Assembly: GCA_937894515.1 (NCBI GenBank)
Contig: CALCRH010000170.1
Location: forward strand, 1 to 18,057
Direction of reading: 5' to 3'
Source of the DNA: an uncultured Clostridia bacterium
GTDB lineage: Bacteria > Bacillota > Clostridia > Oscillospirales > Oscillospiraceae
Length of the DNA: 18,057 nt
The notes beneath the pieces were generated by a model that worked only from the letters and a program-made list of their open reading frames with translations, was not told the DNA's origin and ran no database searches. Positions 6,764-13,732 of the stretch are shown here, piece by piece. The stretch's first letter is position 1, and every line of letters starts with the position of its first letter. A program made the position numbers and the translations under genes.

Positions 6764-7308
6764 TGCTTGTAGAGCTAAAAAGAACATACAAAGGAGATAA
6801 TTACACGATAGGTAAACTGTATCTCGACGGCGTTTATTTCTGTGACACGCTGGAACCTGTGGACCGAGGATTGGCAAAACCAATCAGCGCAGAAAAGGTT
6901 AAATCGGTTAAGGCTGCCCACACTCCAGGATCGACAGCAATTCCGACTGGCAGTTATACTTTAACGCTCGACGTATTGTCGCCTAAATACAGCTCACGAC
7001 CATTTTATATTGAAGTGTGCGGCGGTTATGTGCCGCGCGTTATGGACACGCCAGGATTTGACGGTGTGTTATTCCATACCGGAAACACTTTCAAAGACAC
7101 CGCAGCCTGCATTCTAGTCGGCGAAAACAGGACAGTTGGCAGCGTCATTTATTCGCAAGACACTTTCCGAAGACTTTACAAAAAATTGAAGGCTGCAGGA
7201 CAAAACCATCAGCTAATCATCAGCGATGCGACAAACAGAAAAAGTATAAGTCAAAATTTCCTTATGTTGTCAGTAATGGCAGGAGGGGCCCTAATTTCAC
7301 TTTTATAA
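6763..7308 (+). CDS. DUF5675-family protein with C-terminal hydrophobic tail
   Basis: The 181-aa product matches the DUF5675 pattern: an opening LKRTYKGDNYTIGKLYLDG, then CDTLEP, an AIPTGSYTL segment (59-67), and GFDGVLFHTGN (98-108) followed by DTAACILVG (112-120). His105 and Cys116 lie where the family has HxGN and GCILVG; here the Gly before Cys is replaced by Ala. DUF5675 is frequent in Bacteroidota phages and the His/Cys arrangement recalls L,D-transpeptidase-type active sites, so cell-wall processing is plausible but unproven. Unusually, residues 166-181 form a hydrophobic tail (FLMLSVMAGGALISLL), suggesting membrane attachment as seen for neighbouring products. Confidence 0.78.
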   Translation: MLVELKRTYKGDNYTIGKLYLDGVYFCDTLEPVDRGLAKPISAEKVKSVKAAHTPGSTAIPTGSYTLTLDVLSPKYSSRPFYIEVCGGYVPRVMDTPGFDGVLFHTGNTFKDTAACILVGENRTVGSVIYSQDTFRRLYKKLKAAGQNHQLIISDATNRKSISQNFLMLSVMAGGALISLL

Positions 7309-7309
7309 T

Positions 7310-7600
7310 ATGCAGCAAACCACATTTCTTAAAAAATATCTTATAGATATAAGACCGGAAAGGATCTTGCAAAATTGCACAATCAATCCAGACGGATTTT
7401 CGGCTATCATTTTCGACAATGTTGGCTCATCAACTGTTGAAATCATGGGCGTTATTGAAATTAAGCCAGGAGAAAGCCACGAGTTTAACTTTGATGTGAT
7501 GGACCAAATCAACAGTCCTTTTTCTATTAATTTCTTGCCATCCGAAGAAGAAGAAGTGGAAGACAAAATAATCGTTACAAAAATTTATAGGAGCTTGTAA
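7310..7600 (+). CDS. Small protein at head of spike cassette (96 aa)
   Basis: This beta-rich 96-aa protein begins TTFLKKYLIDIRPERILQNC and ends with an acidic stretch (PSEEEEVEDK) before a final strand. It has no membrane helix or signal peptide. A central EIMGVIEIKPGESHEFNF pattern resembles small jelly-roll or sandwich domains that make spike bases, but no family is recognised. It starts 1 base after the previous stop and ends 1 base before the next gene, forming a packed cassette with the two putative spike proteins. A structural adaptor for the spikes is a reasonable guess. Confidence 0.55.
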   Translation: MQQTTFLKKYLIDIRPERILQNCTINPDGFSAIIFDNVGSSTVEIMGVIEIKPGESHEFNFDVMDQINSPFSINFLPSEEEEVEDKIIVTKIYRSL

Positions 7601-7601
7601 A

Positions 7602-8318
7602 ATGGGATATACTATAAATAAATCAAGCGGAGGTTCAGTCAACAACATAGAAACCGGATCGGTAAACGTTTATACGGTGGAAGTGATAGGCGACGACGTG
7701 ACAACGGAAGTTGAAAAGACCGAGGAAGAAGGCATAACGATTTACCAGGTAAAAGCACTGCCGCACGACGATTACAACGTGGTGCCTGGCAACGAAAATA
7801 TATCCGTATCAAAAGAAGTCGTTTCAGGGCAGACGACATTTTCCGTTTCTGCGCAATTCCATCTGGACACACACATCGGAGGAGGTCCCGAAGCGGGTTT
7901 CTATGATATATGCACAATCAAAATGCACCCTGAAAAGGAAGTATCAACCGGGGAGGGAGATTTTCTGCGTACTAATCTTGTATTAAATGGAGGTGAAGGC
8001 CCGGACGTGTACGACGGTGCGAAGATATTGTTTTTATATGCCGGCATCGGCATAGGAAACAGCCGTGAAAGTAATTATGAGGGGGCAAAAACACTAGTGG
8101 AAACAACCAACGTGCTGCCCGTGCAAATTTACGTCGAATGGGGCCCAAGTTTTTACGGCCACCCTATCCCAACGTTTCACGTCGTCGCAGATTTGAGAAA
8201 CTATCCAGGACAAACTGTTGTTCTATCTTTAATGGGTATAGTTGCCCTACATACGGAGTTTTTATTTGATAATACTTTTGTCGGGCAAACAATCCCTAAC
8301 ACCTGGCACAAATTATAA
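7602..8318 (+). CDS. Putative spike/receptor-binding protein (238 aa)
   Basis: The N-terminus MGYTINKSSGGSVNN resembles that of the following gene (MAGYTKNGGTNSEG), and both continue with a similar strand pattern: ENISVSKEVVSGQTTFSVSA here, NSAVSVREDAARKVFEISAN there. This suggests a shared attachment domain of about 85-90 residues followed by different distal modules. The distal ~150 residues are Gly and aromatic-rich beta sequence (PVQIYVEWGPSFYG, VVLSLMGIVALHTEFLFDN) with no recognisable enzyme motif. No membrane helix or signal peptide is evident. Position and the shared anchor point to a virion spike or fibre subunit. Confidence 0.6.
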   Translation: MGYTINKSSGGSVNNIETGSVNVYTVEVIGDDVTTEVEKTEEEGITIYQVKALPHDDYNVVPGNENISVSKEVVSGQTTFSVSAQFHLDTHIGGGPEAGFYDICTIKMHPEKEVSTGEGDFLRTNLVLNGGEGPDVYDGAKILFLYAGIGIGNSRESNYEGAKTLVETTNVLPVQIYVEWGPSFYGHPIPTFHVVADLRNYPGQTVVLSLMGIVALHTEFLFDNTFVGQTIPNTWHKL

Positions 8319-8330
8319 ACTGAAATCATT

Positions 8331-10217
8331 ATGGCTGGATATACTAAAAACGGCGGCACCAATTCTGAGGGCAGAGGAACGACGCTTGCAGTAGATGTTA
8401 ATGTGAATGATATTGAGGTAACAGGCAAAAAGCCTGTTACTGTTGTAAATGAGGGAACGCAAAGAAACAAAAGATTTAAAGTAAGCGAGAACGGATCAGG
8501 AAGCAAACTTAAAATCAAATCCGGAAATTCTGCAGTATCTGTAAGAGAAGACGCAGCCAGGAAAGTTTTTGAAATTTCCGCTAACACCACTTTCCCTTAT
8601 GCAGTAGCCAATAATAACAAAATAGCGGCGAACGTATGGGCCGAAGGTGCGAAGATCTTTCTGGACAATTCCGAAGACGACAGTGCCATAAATAGTATAA
8701 TTGAAATTTACGGCGGATCGTATGCCGACACACGCGCATCTAACGCAATGTATTTTTTAAATGCTATTGATAAGAAGCACGGAGCCAACGTTTACAGCGT
8801 AAACCGTTTTTACGACCAGATGACCGCAAACCATGAAATTCAGTTTTGGGTGGAGCCGGTTGCAGGAGGAAAACAAGAAATAGCCAATTATTCACAACGT
8901 TTTATCGATTATGGATTTGATGTTGCACGCAAAACACTTGGCGGCGACTGGAGATTGCCAACGAAAGAAGAAGCAGAAGAGTTGATAAGAAACACGACTG
9001 CAGAATGGACGAAGACCGGTGACTTTTCACAACTATTCATTTTAAATGGATATGATGCAGCCAGAGACATTCTTGGCGGCGACTGGAGATTGCCAACGAT
9101 AGAGGATGCACGGGAACTTATAGCCAACACGACTGCAGAATTTGTCGGCGACTACAAAGGCTCTGGAGTGAATGGAAGTATTATCAGAAGCAAAATCAAC
9201 GGCAATTCAATATTTATCCCGGCGATCGGGTATTATGACGCCACAGACCACTGCTGGAACGGAGGTGCAGCATTTGTTTTGACGTCTGAATCTTCCGAAA
9301 GCGTGGGAAATTGTAGTTTCTTGAAAATTGACACACAAATCGTATTAGATCATTTTTACCGCTATAATGGAAGAAGTATTCGTCCGGTGTCTGAAACGCA
9401 AGGCGTAGATTTGGGGTTGCCATCCGGTCTTAAATGGTCTGCAACCAACCTGGCAGAAACAGGACTTTGCGCAAATGAAACTGACTATGGCGACTTCTTT
9501 GCCTGGGGAGAGAAAACCGCAAAGCCGACTTACACTTGGGATAATTACATGTGTAATGCGCAACAGTGCGGCACGATGCAGGATCCTATTTACAGAGATT
9601 GTGACGTGGAAGGTATCGTGCTTACAAGTAAAATCAATGGCGCAAAAATATTTTTCAGACCTGGAGGGTATTACAACTCCGAAGACATATTGAAAGATGA
9701 CATCTGCTATATCATGACATCTTCTTCAGATGTTAACAAGGCAAATAATACTATCCTTAGACTTCAGCCAGGAGGATGCGCCACCTTAAATCAAAGCAGA
9801 TGCTTCGGTGTTAATGTTAGACCAGTCAGCGAAACAGATGGCGTAGATTTGGGATTGCCATCCGGCCTTAAATGGTCTGCAACCAACATAGGGGCGCAAG
9901 ATGATCTGCACACCGGAGATTATTACGCTTACGGAGAAACCGAAGCAAAGAGCAATTACAACTGGGATAATTACATGTGTAATGCGCAGCAGTGCGGCAC
10001 AGAAAAAGATCCTGTGTTTATACTTGATAATAATATGTTGCAAACTGGCGCACATATTATACATATCATGTGCTATCTGCCCAGGACATGGGATAGTGCC
10101 CAATTTAATTTCCTTACAGACGTGCACGAAAATTCAGAAATAACAATGAATCCAAACGCTATTAGAGTGCTGTTCAACAGCCTTCCAAGTGGATGGTTTA
10201 AGCTGCCGGTTTTCTAA
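8331..10217 (+). CDS. Spike/adhesin with mosaic FISUMP/Lcl-type modules (628 aa)
   Basis: Residues 1 to about 90 form the anchor shared with the upstream protein. From about 190 on the sequence is built of pieces of the Bacteroidota FISUMP (Fibrobacter succinogenes major paralogous domain) / Lcl (DUF1566) fold: GGDWRLPT at 204 and again at 249, VDLGLPSGLKWSATN at about 359 and 505, and DNYMCNAQQCGT at 404 and 546. A complete FISUMP unit runs DLGLPSG-YAWGE-WRLPT-(I)FxPA-RPV; here these parts are duplicated, split or missing, and the last unit is replaced by an unrelated C-terminus after about 558. Such extracellular domains probably bind host surfaces, so this is likely the receptor-binding protein. 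The repeats are near identical at DNA level, which would favour recombination. Confidence 0.75.
   Translation: MAGYTKNGGTNSEGRGTTLAVDVNVNDIEVTGKKPVTVVNEGTQRNKRFKVSENGSGSKLKIKSGNSAVSVREDAARKVFEISANTTFPYAVANNNKIAANVWAEGAKIFLDNSEDDSAINSIIEIYGGSYADTRASNAMYFLNAIDKKHGANVYSVNRFYDQMTANHEIQFWVEPVAGGKQEIANYSQRFIDYGFDVARKTLGGDWRLPTKEEAEELIRNTTAEWTKTGDFSQLFILNGYDAARDILGGDWRLPTIEDARELIANTTAEFVGDYKGSGVNGSIIRSKINGNSIFIPAIGYYDATDHCWNGGAAFVLTSESSESVGNCSFLKIDTQIVLDHFYRYNGRSIRPVSETQGVDLGLPSGLKWSATNLAETGLCANETDYGDFFAWGEKTAKPTYTWDNYMCNAQQCGTMQDPIYRDCDVEGIVLTSKINGAKIFFRPGGYYNSEDILKDDICYIMTSSSDVNKANNTILRLQPGGCATLNQSRCFGVNVRPVSETDGVDLGLPSGLKWSATNIGAQDDLHTGDYYAYGETEAKSNYNWDNYMCNAQQCGTEKDPVFILDNNMLQTGAHIIHIMCYLPRTWDSAQFNFLTDVHENSEITMNPNAIRVLFNSLPSGWFKLPVF
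8937..9141 (+). repeat. 135-bp tandem duplication inside the spike gene
   Basis: CTTGGCGGCGACTGGAGATT starts at 8937 and again at 9072, and AACACGACTGCAGAAT starts at 8991 and again at 9126. Both have an offset of exactly 135 bases (45 codons), so the reading frame is kept. The bases between have diverged, so the event is not brand new, but the two blocks are still identical. Confidence 0.8.
9402..10005 (+). repeat. Dispersed repeat of FISUMP N-terminal block in the spike gene
   Basis: The block GGCGTAGATTTGGG...TGCCATCCGG at 9402 recurs at 9840, and GATAATTACATGTGTAATGC at 9540 recurs at 9966. The offsets are 438 and 426 bases, so the copies differ by a 12-base indel between the two blocks. 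They encode VDLGLPSGLKWSATN and DNYMCNAQQCGT twice. Confidence 0.8.
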
Positions 10218-10237
10218 CTTTAAAAAAAGAACACAAC

Positions 10238-11056
10238 ATGAATGTAAAAAACATACTATTAGCAACAGCCGGAGTCGGTCTTTTATATTGGCTCCTGAAA
10301 GACGACACAAAAGCCATCGGGAAGTTGCCGGTCCACCAAAGTTTTCTCAAGCGCTGGAAGGATGCCAAGGAGCGTTGGGAAAAAGGAGAACAAGGTGACA
10401 TCAACCAGGATATTTTCTTTCACGGAGATAAATTTTATTTCTCAGATTATATCCGGGATGAATTGAAAGGTATTTTCCCGAATCTACCAAAATGCACAAC
10501 CGAAAAGCGTGTTGCCTCTGGTGTCTTCCGTGAAATGAAGAAACGCGCCGGAGGTGCCTTATTTACCTATGAAAGCAAACTAGACATCAATCGCGGAGGA
10601 GATCAAGCTTTGAACAGCTGGATTAAATATTTAGGCTATGAAAAGGACGAACTTGTAACATACGAAGACGGTTTCCAAGCGGCTGTGGCATATATAGCAA
10701 ACGGAGGGAAATTCGCCTGGAGCACCAGTGACCCGAAAAAATACAGGGGGGTAAAAGAAGAATTAGGCGAAAAGAATGTCGATAAAAAATACTGGCGCGG
10801 CATTCTTGCTCCAGACGCTCCAACCCCTCAACAGTTTGTAGATATGCGGTGGAGTTACGACAGAGACGGAGACGACGGCGATGTCCTGGCAGGAGTTGTC
10901 GAAGCTATAAAAAGATTTAGCACTGCTAAATCAGCACAACAATACTTAAAAGAACAGGTCTGGCAAACCAGGAAAGGAGACGACTTTTACAACAGCGCCA
11001 ATTATTCCAGGACAACGGAAAGCCGCATAGAAGAAGATCCAAATTTACCTTTTTAA
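10238..11056 (+). CDS. N-terminally membrane-anchored protein of unknown function (272 aa)
   Basis: A helix at about residues 5-20 (NILLATAGVGLLYWLLKDD) anchors a long hydrophilic domain. That domain contains an aspartate-rich loop YDRDGDDGDV (about 199-208) reminiscent of a calcium-binding loop, and Trp/Tyr-rich helices (WIKYLGYEKDELVTYEDGF, KKYWRGILAPDAP). There is no lipobox and no lysozyme, amidase or peptidase signature I can recognise. It follows the spike gene and precedes the lysis-like pair, so it may be a virion-associated or lysis protein. The anchor resembles those of other late proteins. Function not assigned. Confidence 0.62.
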   Translation: MNVKNILLATAGVGLLYWLLKDDTKAIGKLPVHQSFLKRWKDAKERWEKGEQGDINQDIFFHGDKFYFSDYIRDELKGIFPNLPKCTTEKRVASGVFREMKKRAGGALFTYESKLDINRGGDQALNSWIKYLGYEKDELVTYEDGFQAAVAYIANGGKFAWSTSDPKKYRGVKEELGEKNVDKKYWRGILAPDAPTPQQFVDMRWSYDRDGDDGDVLAGVVEAIKRFSTAKSAQQYLKEQVWQTRKGDDFYNSANYSRTTESRIEEDPNLPF

Positions 11057-11057
11057 T

Positions 11058-11303
11058 ATGGACGTTGAATCAACAGCGCTCATCAGCGCCACAGTCAGCA
11101 TAATTTCAGCCTTTTTGGGATATTTCCAGGGCAGAAAGAAATATAATGCAGAAGCAGACCGGGCAGCTTATGAAGCCTACAATTATGCTTTGCAATCATT
11201 GCGGGCAGAAATGGAAGCGAGCATAAACAACCTGCAGACACAAATTGAAGACCTGAAAAAACAAAAATGCGTAAAACAAAACTGCACTTTAAGACTACAA
11301 TAA
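11058..11303 (+). CDS. Small membrane protein with coiled coil (81 aa)
   Basis: An N-terminal helix at about 7-24 (ALISATVSIISAFLGYFQG) is followed by RKK and a long coiled coil (about 32-70, YNAEADRAAYEAYNYALQSL onward, then QTQIEDLKKQK). One short helix with a coiled-coil tail is a layout seen in inner-membrane spanins, holin-like proteins and minor virion proteins. The next gene starts inside this one (37-base overlap), an arrangement common in lysis cassettes. Its start lies 1 base after the preceding stop. Lysis-associated is my best guess; the family is not recognised. Confidence 0.6.
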   Translation: MDVESTALISATVSIISAFLGYFQGRKKYNAEADRAAYEAYNYALQSLRAEMEASINNLQTQIEDLKKQKCVKQNCTLRLQ

Positions 11304-11788
11304 GTCTTTTAATATGGGGGACTGTGTTTCTAGTGTGTGTGGGTTTTCTTGCCTGCTCCAGCAAAAAGGAAATAACAAAGGCAACGCAAGAAGCCATCAG
11401 CACTCAATCTGCGAATCATAAGGACAGCACAAGACAAACAGAATGCACGCAAGAAAACACACTCGAACGCTTAATCACCAAAGACAGTCTAAATTTCACC
11501 ATAGTAGAATTTAAACCGATGCCGGATAGTTGCCACGATGTTTATATTTCCAAAATCGTGCAATATGACCAAGGGCAAACCAATACAGCAGATAAAATAA
11601 AATCAGTTTTCAAGGATGAAGAAAACACAAACGTAGAATTGAGATTGGAAGATAAACAAGAAATAGAAGTGAGAAACGAGGAAAGGAGCACGGACACGAA
11701 AAGAAACGAGCGACCAGAACTTCTATTGATCTTCTATTTTTTGTTTTTCTTATTGGGTGCCATTGTTGGATATAAAATAAAAAATTAA
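11267..11788 (+). CDS. Candidate unimolecular spanin (lipoprotein with C-terminal membrane helix)
   Basis: The 173-aa product has a lipoprotein signal peptide: a basic n-region (RKTKLHFK), a hydrophobic core and GFLAC-SSKKE with Cys30 as the lipid-modified residue. CSSKKE fits Bacteroidota lipoproteins, which often have charged residues after the cysteine. The mature chain is hydrophilic and ends in a membrane helix at about 151-169 (ELLLIFYFLFFLLGAIVGYK). A protein fixed to the outer membrane at one end and the inner membrane at the other is the definition of a u-spanin (prototype phage T1 gp11), which disrupts the outer membrane at lysis. It is the last gene of the late operon and overlaps the coiled-coil gene in another frame. 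A weakness is Phe rather than Leu at lipobox position -3. Confidence 0.65.
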   Translation: MRKTKLHFKTTISLLIWGTVFLVCVGFLACSSKKEITKATQEAISTQSANHKDSTRQTECTQENTLERLITKDSLNFTIVEFKPMPDSCHDVYISKIVQYDQGQTNTADKIKSVFKDEENTNVELRLEDKQEIEVRNEERSTDTKRNERPELLLIFYFLFFLLGAIVGYKIKN

Positions 11789-11823
11789 CTTCTCTTCATA
11801 ATAATAAGTTTTTCCATTTGGTG

Positions 11824-11855
11824 TGCGGACGTTGCGAAACGCTCCGCATTTTTTT
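11824..11855 (+). terminator. Intrinsic terminator ending the late operon
   Basis: TGCGGA (11824-11829) pairs with TCCGCA (11843-11848), and CGTT (11830-11833) pairs with AACG (11838-11841). They close a GCGA tetraloop of the GNRA type, with a single bulged C. A run of seven T follows (11849-11855). The convergent integrase stop codon is 6 bases further on, so the hairpin separates two facing transcripts. Confidence 0.85.
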
Positions 11856-11860
11856 ATGCC

Positions 11861-13012
11861 TTAAAATTTTGGAGTGATCGGCAAAACGTCTTCGATCAAA
11901 TGTGGGTTTTTGTGTTTTGTGTAAATCGTTGTTATATCCAGGCTCGAATGGTCGGCCAATTGCATGACTGTAACACCATCAGCGCCACTCTTCAAAAGGT
12001 CTGTTATCCCGGTATCTCTAAATGAATACAATTGCATATTGTCTGGCAAACCAAGAATGGCGCGTAATTTCCGGAAATAGCATGAGAAAGCACGCTCCCT
12101 CGATGGCAGCGCTGCAGGCAGAAAATCAGATGGACCAAACAAATAAAAATCTTTTTTCGCTCCCTTGATATGCTCCAGGAAAAGATCTTTCATTTGTGGC
12201 GTTATAATCGTCTCCCTTGTTTTGTGGTTTTTGGATATTTTCCCAGATACTGTTATTTTGTTTTCGGACAAATTCAGATTTTCAACCTTAAGAAATCTTA
12301 TTTCTTTAGGACGTATGAGGGAATTAAACACCATCTGGCACACCAATAAAAAGGGGCGGTTTTCCTGGATTAAATAATCATAGATTTTTTTTCGCGTGTC
12401 TTCATCTATAAGCACTCGCTTTTTTTCTTCCTGGCGTTTTCGTTTCATGGCTTCAAAAGGATTTGTTTCTATGTGTCCGCGTTCCTGGAGCCATCCGAAC
12501 AAACATCGGCAAAACTTCAGGTAATTGTTATAACTCCTTCCGGACACTCTGCGCACGGTAGCCACATGGTCCAGAAATCGGACCGCCATAGATTTGGAGA
12601 AATCGCCAACGAACAAAGACGGGTTAGTCGCCTGCACCCATTCAACAATCATTCTGGAGTAACTGTTGTAACTACGCATCGTCGCCACTCGTAATTCAAT
12701 GCTTTTGGCAGATATGAAACTTTGCACAGCTTCTGGGAAACGCACGTATTTTGCGGCGTTTTCTCCCGTCACAAATGGATTTATCCCGGCGAATAGTTTT
12801 GCGTTTATCTCCTGGCAAATTGATGCGACATGCCTGCGGAAATCTGCTTTGCTCTGCTGCTTATAGATTTTATTCAGTTTGATTCTTATGCGTTCGCGCC
12901 TTCTTGTTATTGGAGAGTAACAGTAATAGACAATATATTTTCCGCTTTTATCCTCTTTATAGACTGCAGGCAGATAGTTTGTATTATCAGGAATTTTTTG
13001 ATTTGAAGACAT
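11861..13012 (-). CDS. int: Tyrosine recombinase / phage integrase
   Basis: This is a full-length tyrosine recombinase of about 383 residues. N-terminal arm-binding and SAM-like core-binding regions (VQSFISAKSIELRVATMRSY, WLQERGHIETNPFEAMKRKR) precede the catalytic domain. The catalytic residues visible, numbered from the ATG at 13012, are Arg234 (SLIRPKEIRFL), Arg332 (LYSFRDTG), His355 (LADHSSLDITT) and the nucleophile Tyr364 (TTIYTKH). The usual His of the HxxR box is Tyr here (YSFR). A GTG 15 bases upstream could add five residues, but ATG in its A-rich leader is preferred. The gene lies next to attP, on the opposite strand to the late genes. It would integrate the circle into a host tRNA gene and excise it again. 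Confidence 0.93.
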   Translation of the reverse strand: MSSNQKIPDNTNYLPAVYKEDKSGKYIVYYCYSPITRRRERIRIKLNKIYKQQSKADFRRHVASICQEINAKLFAGINPFVTGENAAKYVRFPEAVQSFISAKSIELRVATMRSYNSYSRMIVEWVQATNPSLFVGDFSKSMAVRFLDHVATVRRVSGRSYNNYLKFCRCLFGWLQERGHIETNPFEAMKRKRQEEKKRVLIDEDTRKKIYDYLIQENRPFLLVCQMVFNSLIRPKEIRFLKVENLNLSENKITVSGKISKNHKTRETIITPQMKDLFLEHIKGAKKDFYLFGPSDFLPAALPSRERAFSCYFRKLRAILGLPDNMQLYSFRDTGITDLLKSGADGVTVMQLADHSSLDITTIYTKHKNPHLIEDVLPITPKF

Positions 13013-13027
13013 TTTTTTTTTGCGCAC

Positions 13028-13253
13028 TTGAAAAACAAGCGCGTAAAAGTGTCCCGTTTCTGTCCCGATTTAGTCAAAAAAAATCGGTTTTTAACACTCT
13101 AAAATACTAATTATTAGTAAATTGAGCCGAGAGCGGGACTCGAACCCGCGAAACTATTACGCGCTTTTTTTGTTGCTAACTAACTAATAATCAATCTTAG
13201 ATTTTTTGAAATTTTGAATTTTGTGTCCCGTTTTTGTCCCGTTTTGTACCATT
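13028..13253. other. attP region: tRNA 3'-end fragment flanked by arm-type repeats
   Basis: Read on the minus strand, 13150 to 13124 gives the T-arm and 3' acceptor strand of a tRNA (GCGGG-TTCGAGT-CCCGC, then TCTCGGC). No 5' part of a tRNA is present, so this is an attachment-site remnant and not a gene. TGTCCCGTTTCTGTCCCG (13050-13067) and TGTCCCGTTTTTGTCCCG (13224-13241) flank it as direct repeats with one mismatch, each holding two TGTCCCG units, as integrase arm sites do. AAGCGCGTAA (13037-13046) is inverted at 13157-13166, and a perfect 15-bp palindrome TACTAATTATTAGTA occupies 13105-13119. The integrase gene is adjacent. Confidence 0.85.
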
Positions 13254-13646
13254 TTAATTTGTTGGATTATTGTTTATTAACTTATTTAGCGTTGCATTTT
13301 TATTGCCTAAAAACTGCAAAACGGACGGAATATCCTCCGGCGCCAAATCAAAAGACAGGGTTATTTTGTATGCGCTGTTGGTAGCCTTTTCGTCTTCCTT
13401 CATTATCGGTCCTTCTCCAGTCAGTAAGTAGGAAGCAGACACGCCATAAGACGCCGACATCGACGACAACTGCGCCGGTGTTGCATTATTGTTGCCGTTT
13501 AATATTTCGTTCAGTTGCTGAGCAGAAATGCCCAGTTTGTCTGCGATCTCTTTTTTGGTCTTTATGGATTTTGCAACGATCACGAAATTTACCGCTTCAC
13601 AAAAACGCTTTGTAATTTCATTTGTTTTCACTTCTCTTTTTTCCAT
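13254..13646 (-). CDS. XRE/CI-type helix-turn-helix repressor
   Basis: The 130-aa protein has an N-terminal helix-turn-helix of the XRE/Cro-CI kind at about residues 28-50 (IKTKKEIADKLGISAQQLNE) followed by LSSMSASYGVSASYLLTGEG. The last is the pattern common at the end of such domains in Bacteroidota. The C-terminal ~45 residues contain a beta strand (KITLSFDL) and a helical tail, probably for dimerisation; no LexA-type autocleavage domain is evident. It is transcribed away from the Cro-like gene across an 86-bp gap. Most likely the lysogeny repressor. Confidence 0.8.
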   Translation of the reverse strand: MEKREVKTNEITKRFCEAVNFVIVAKSIKTKKEIADKLGISAQQLNEILNGNNNATPAQLSSMSASYGVSASYLLTGEGPIMKEDEKATNSAYKITLSFDLAPEDIPSVLQFLGNKNATLNKLINNNPTN

Positions 13647-13732
13647 ACGTTATTTAGTTTTTGCTTGTTTATTAAATTATATATTTATATTTTTGTGCAA
13701 AATATATACCAAATGTACCAAATTTATCTATT
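13647..13732. promoter_or_regulatory. Divergent promoter/operator of the lysogeny switch
   Basis: Rightward, TATTTTTG (13688-13695) matches TAnnTTTG and has TTG at 13665-13667 with a 20-base gap. Leftward, TAAATTTG (13726-13719) and TACATTTG (13717-13710) also match. The direct repeat TACCAAAT (13707-13714 and 13716-13723) overlies these leftward -7 boxes, so a bound regulator would affect repressor transcription. The positions are motif matches only, and the DNA is very AT-rich, so chance hits are possible. Confidence 0.5.

Noticed and set aside
8331..10217. Target gene of a diversity-generating retroelement
   Set aside because: The Lcl-like domains recall diversified lectin folds, but no reverse transcriptase and no template repeat with A-specific differences is present anywhere in the circle.
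13013..13027. GTG start adding five residues (RKKK region) to the integrase
   Set aside because: The run of lysines comes from an A-tract that looks like the leader of the ATG at 13012; the family does not need the extra residues. It cannot be fully excluded.
11861..13027. Plus-strand ORFs inside the integrase (for example 12165-12377 and 12473-12694)
   Set aside because: They are shadows of a clear, full-length integrase with all catalytic residues on the minus strand.
13124..13164. A functional tRNA gene on the minus strand
   Set aside because: Only the T-arm and 3' acceptor strand are present; no anticodon arm, D-arm or 5' acceptor strand can be found upstream, so it is an attP remnant.
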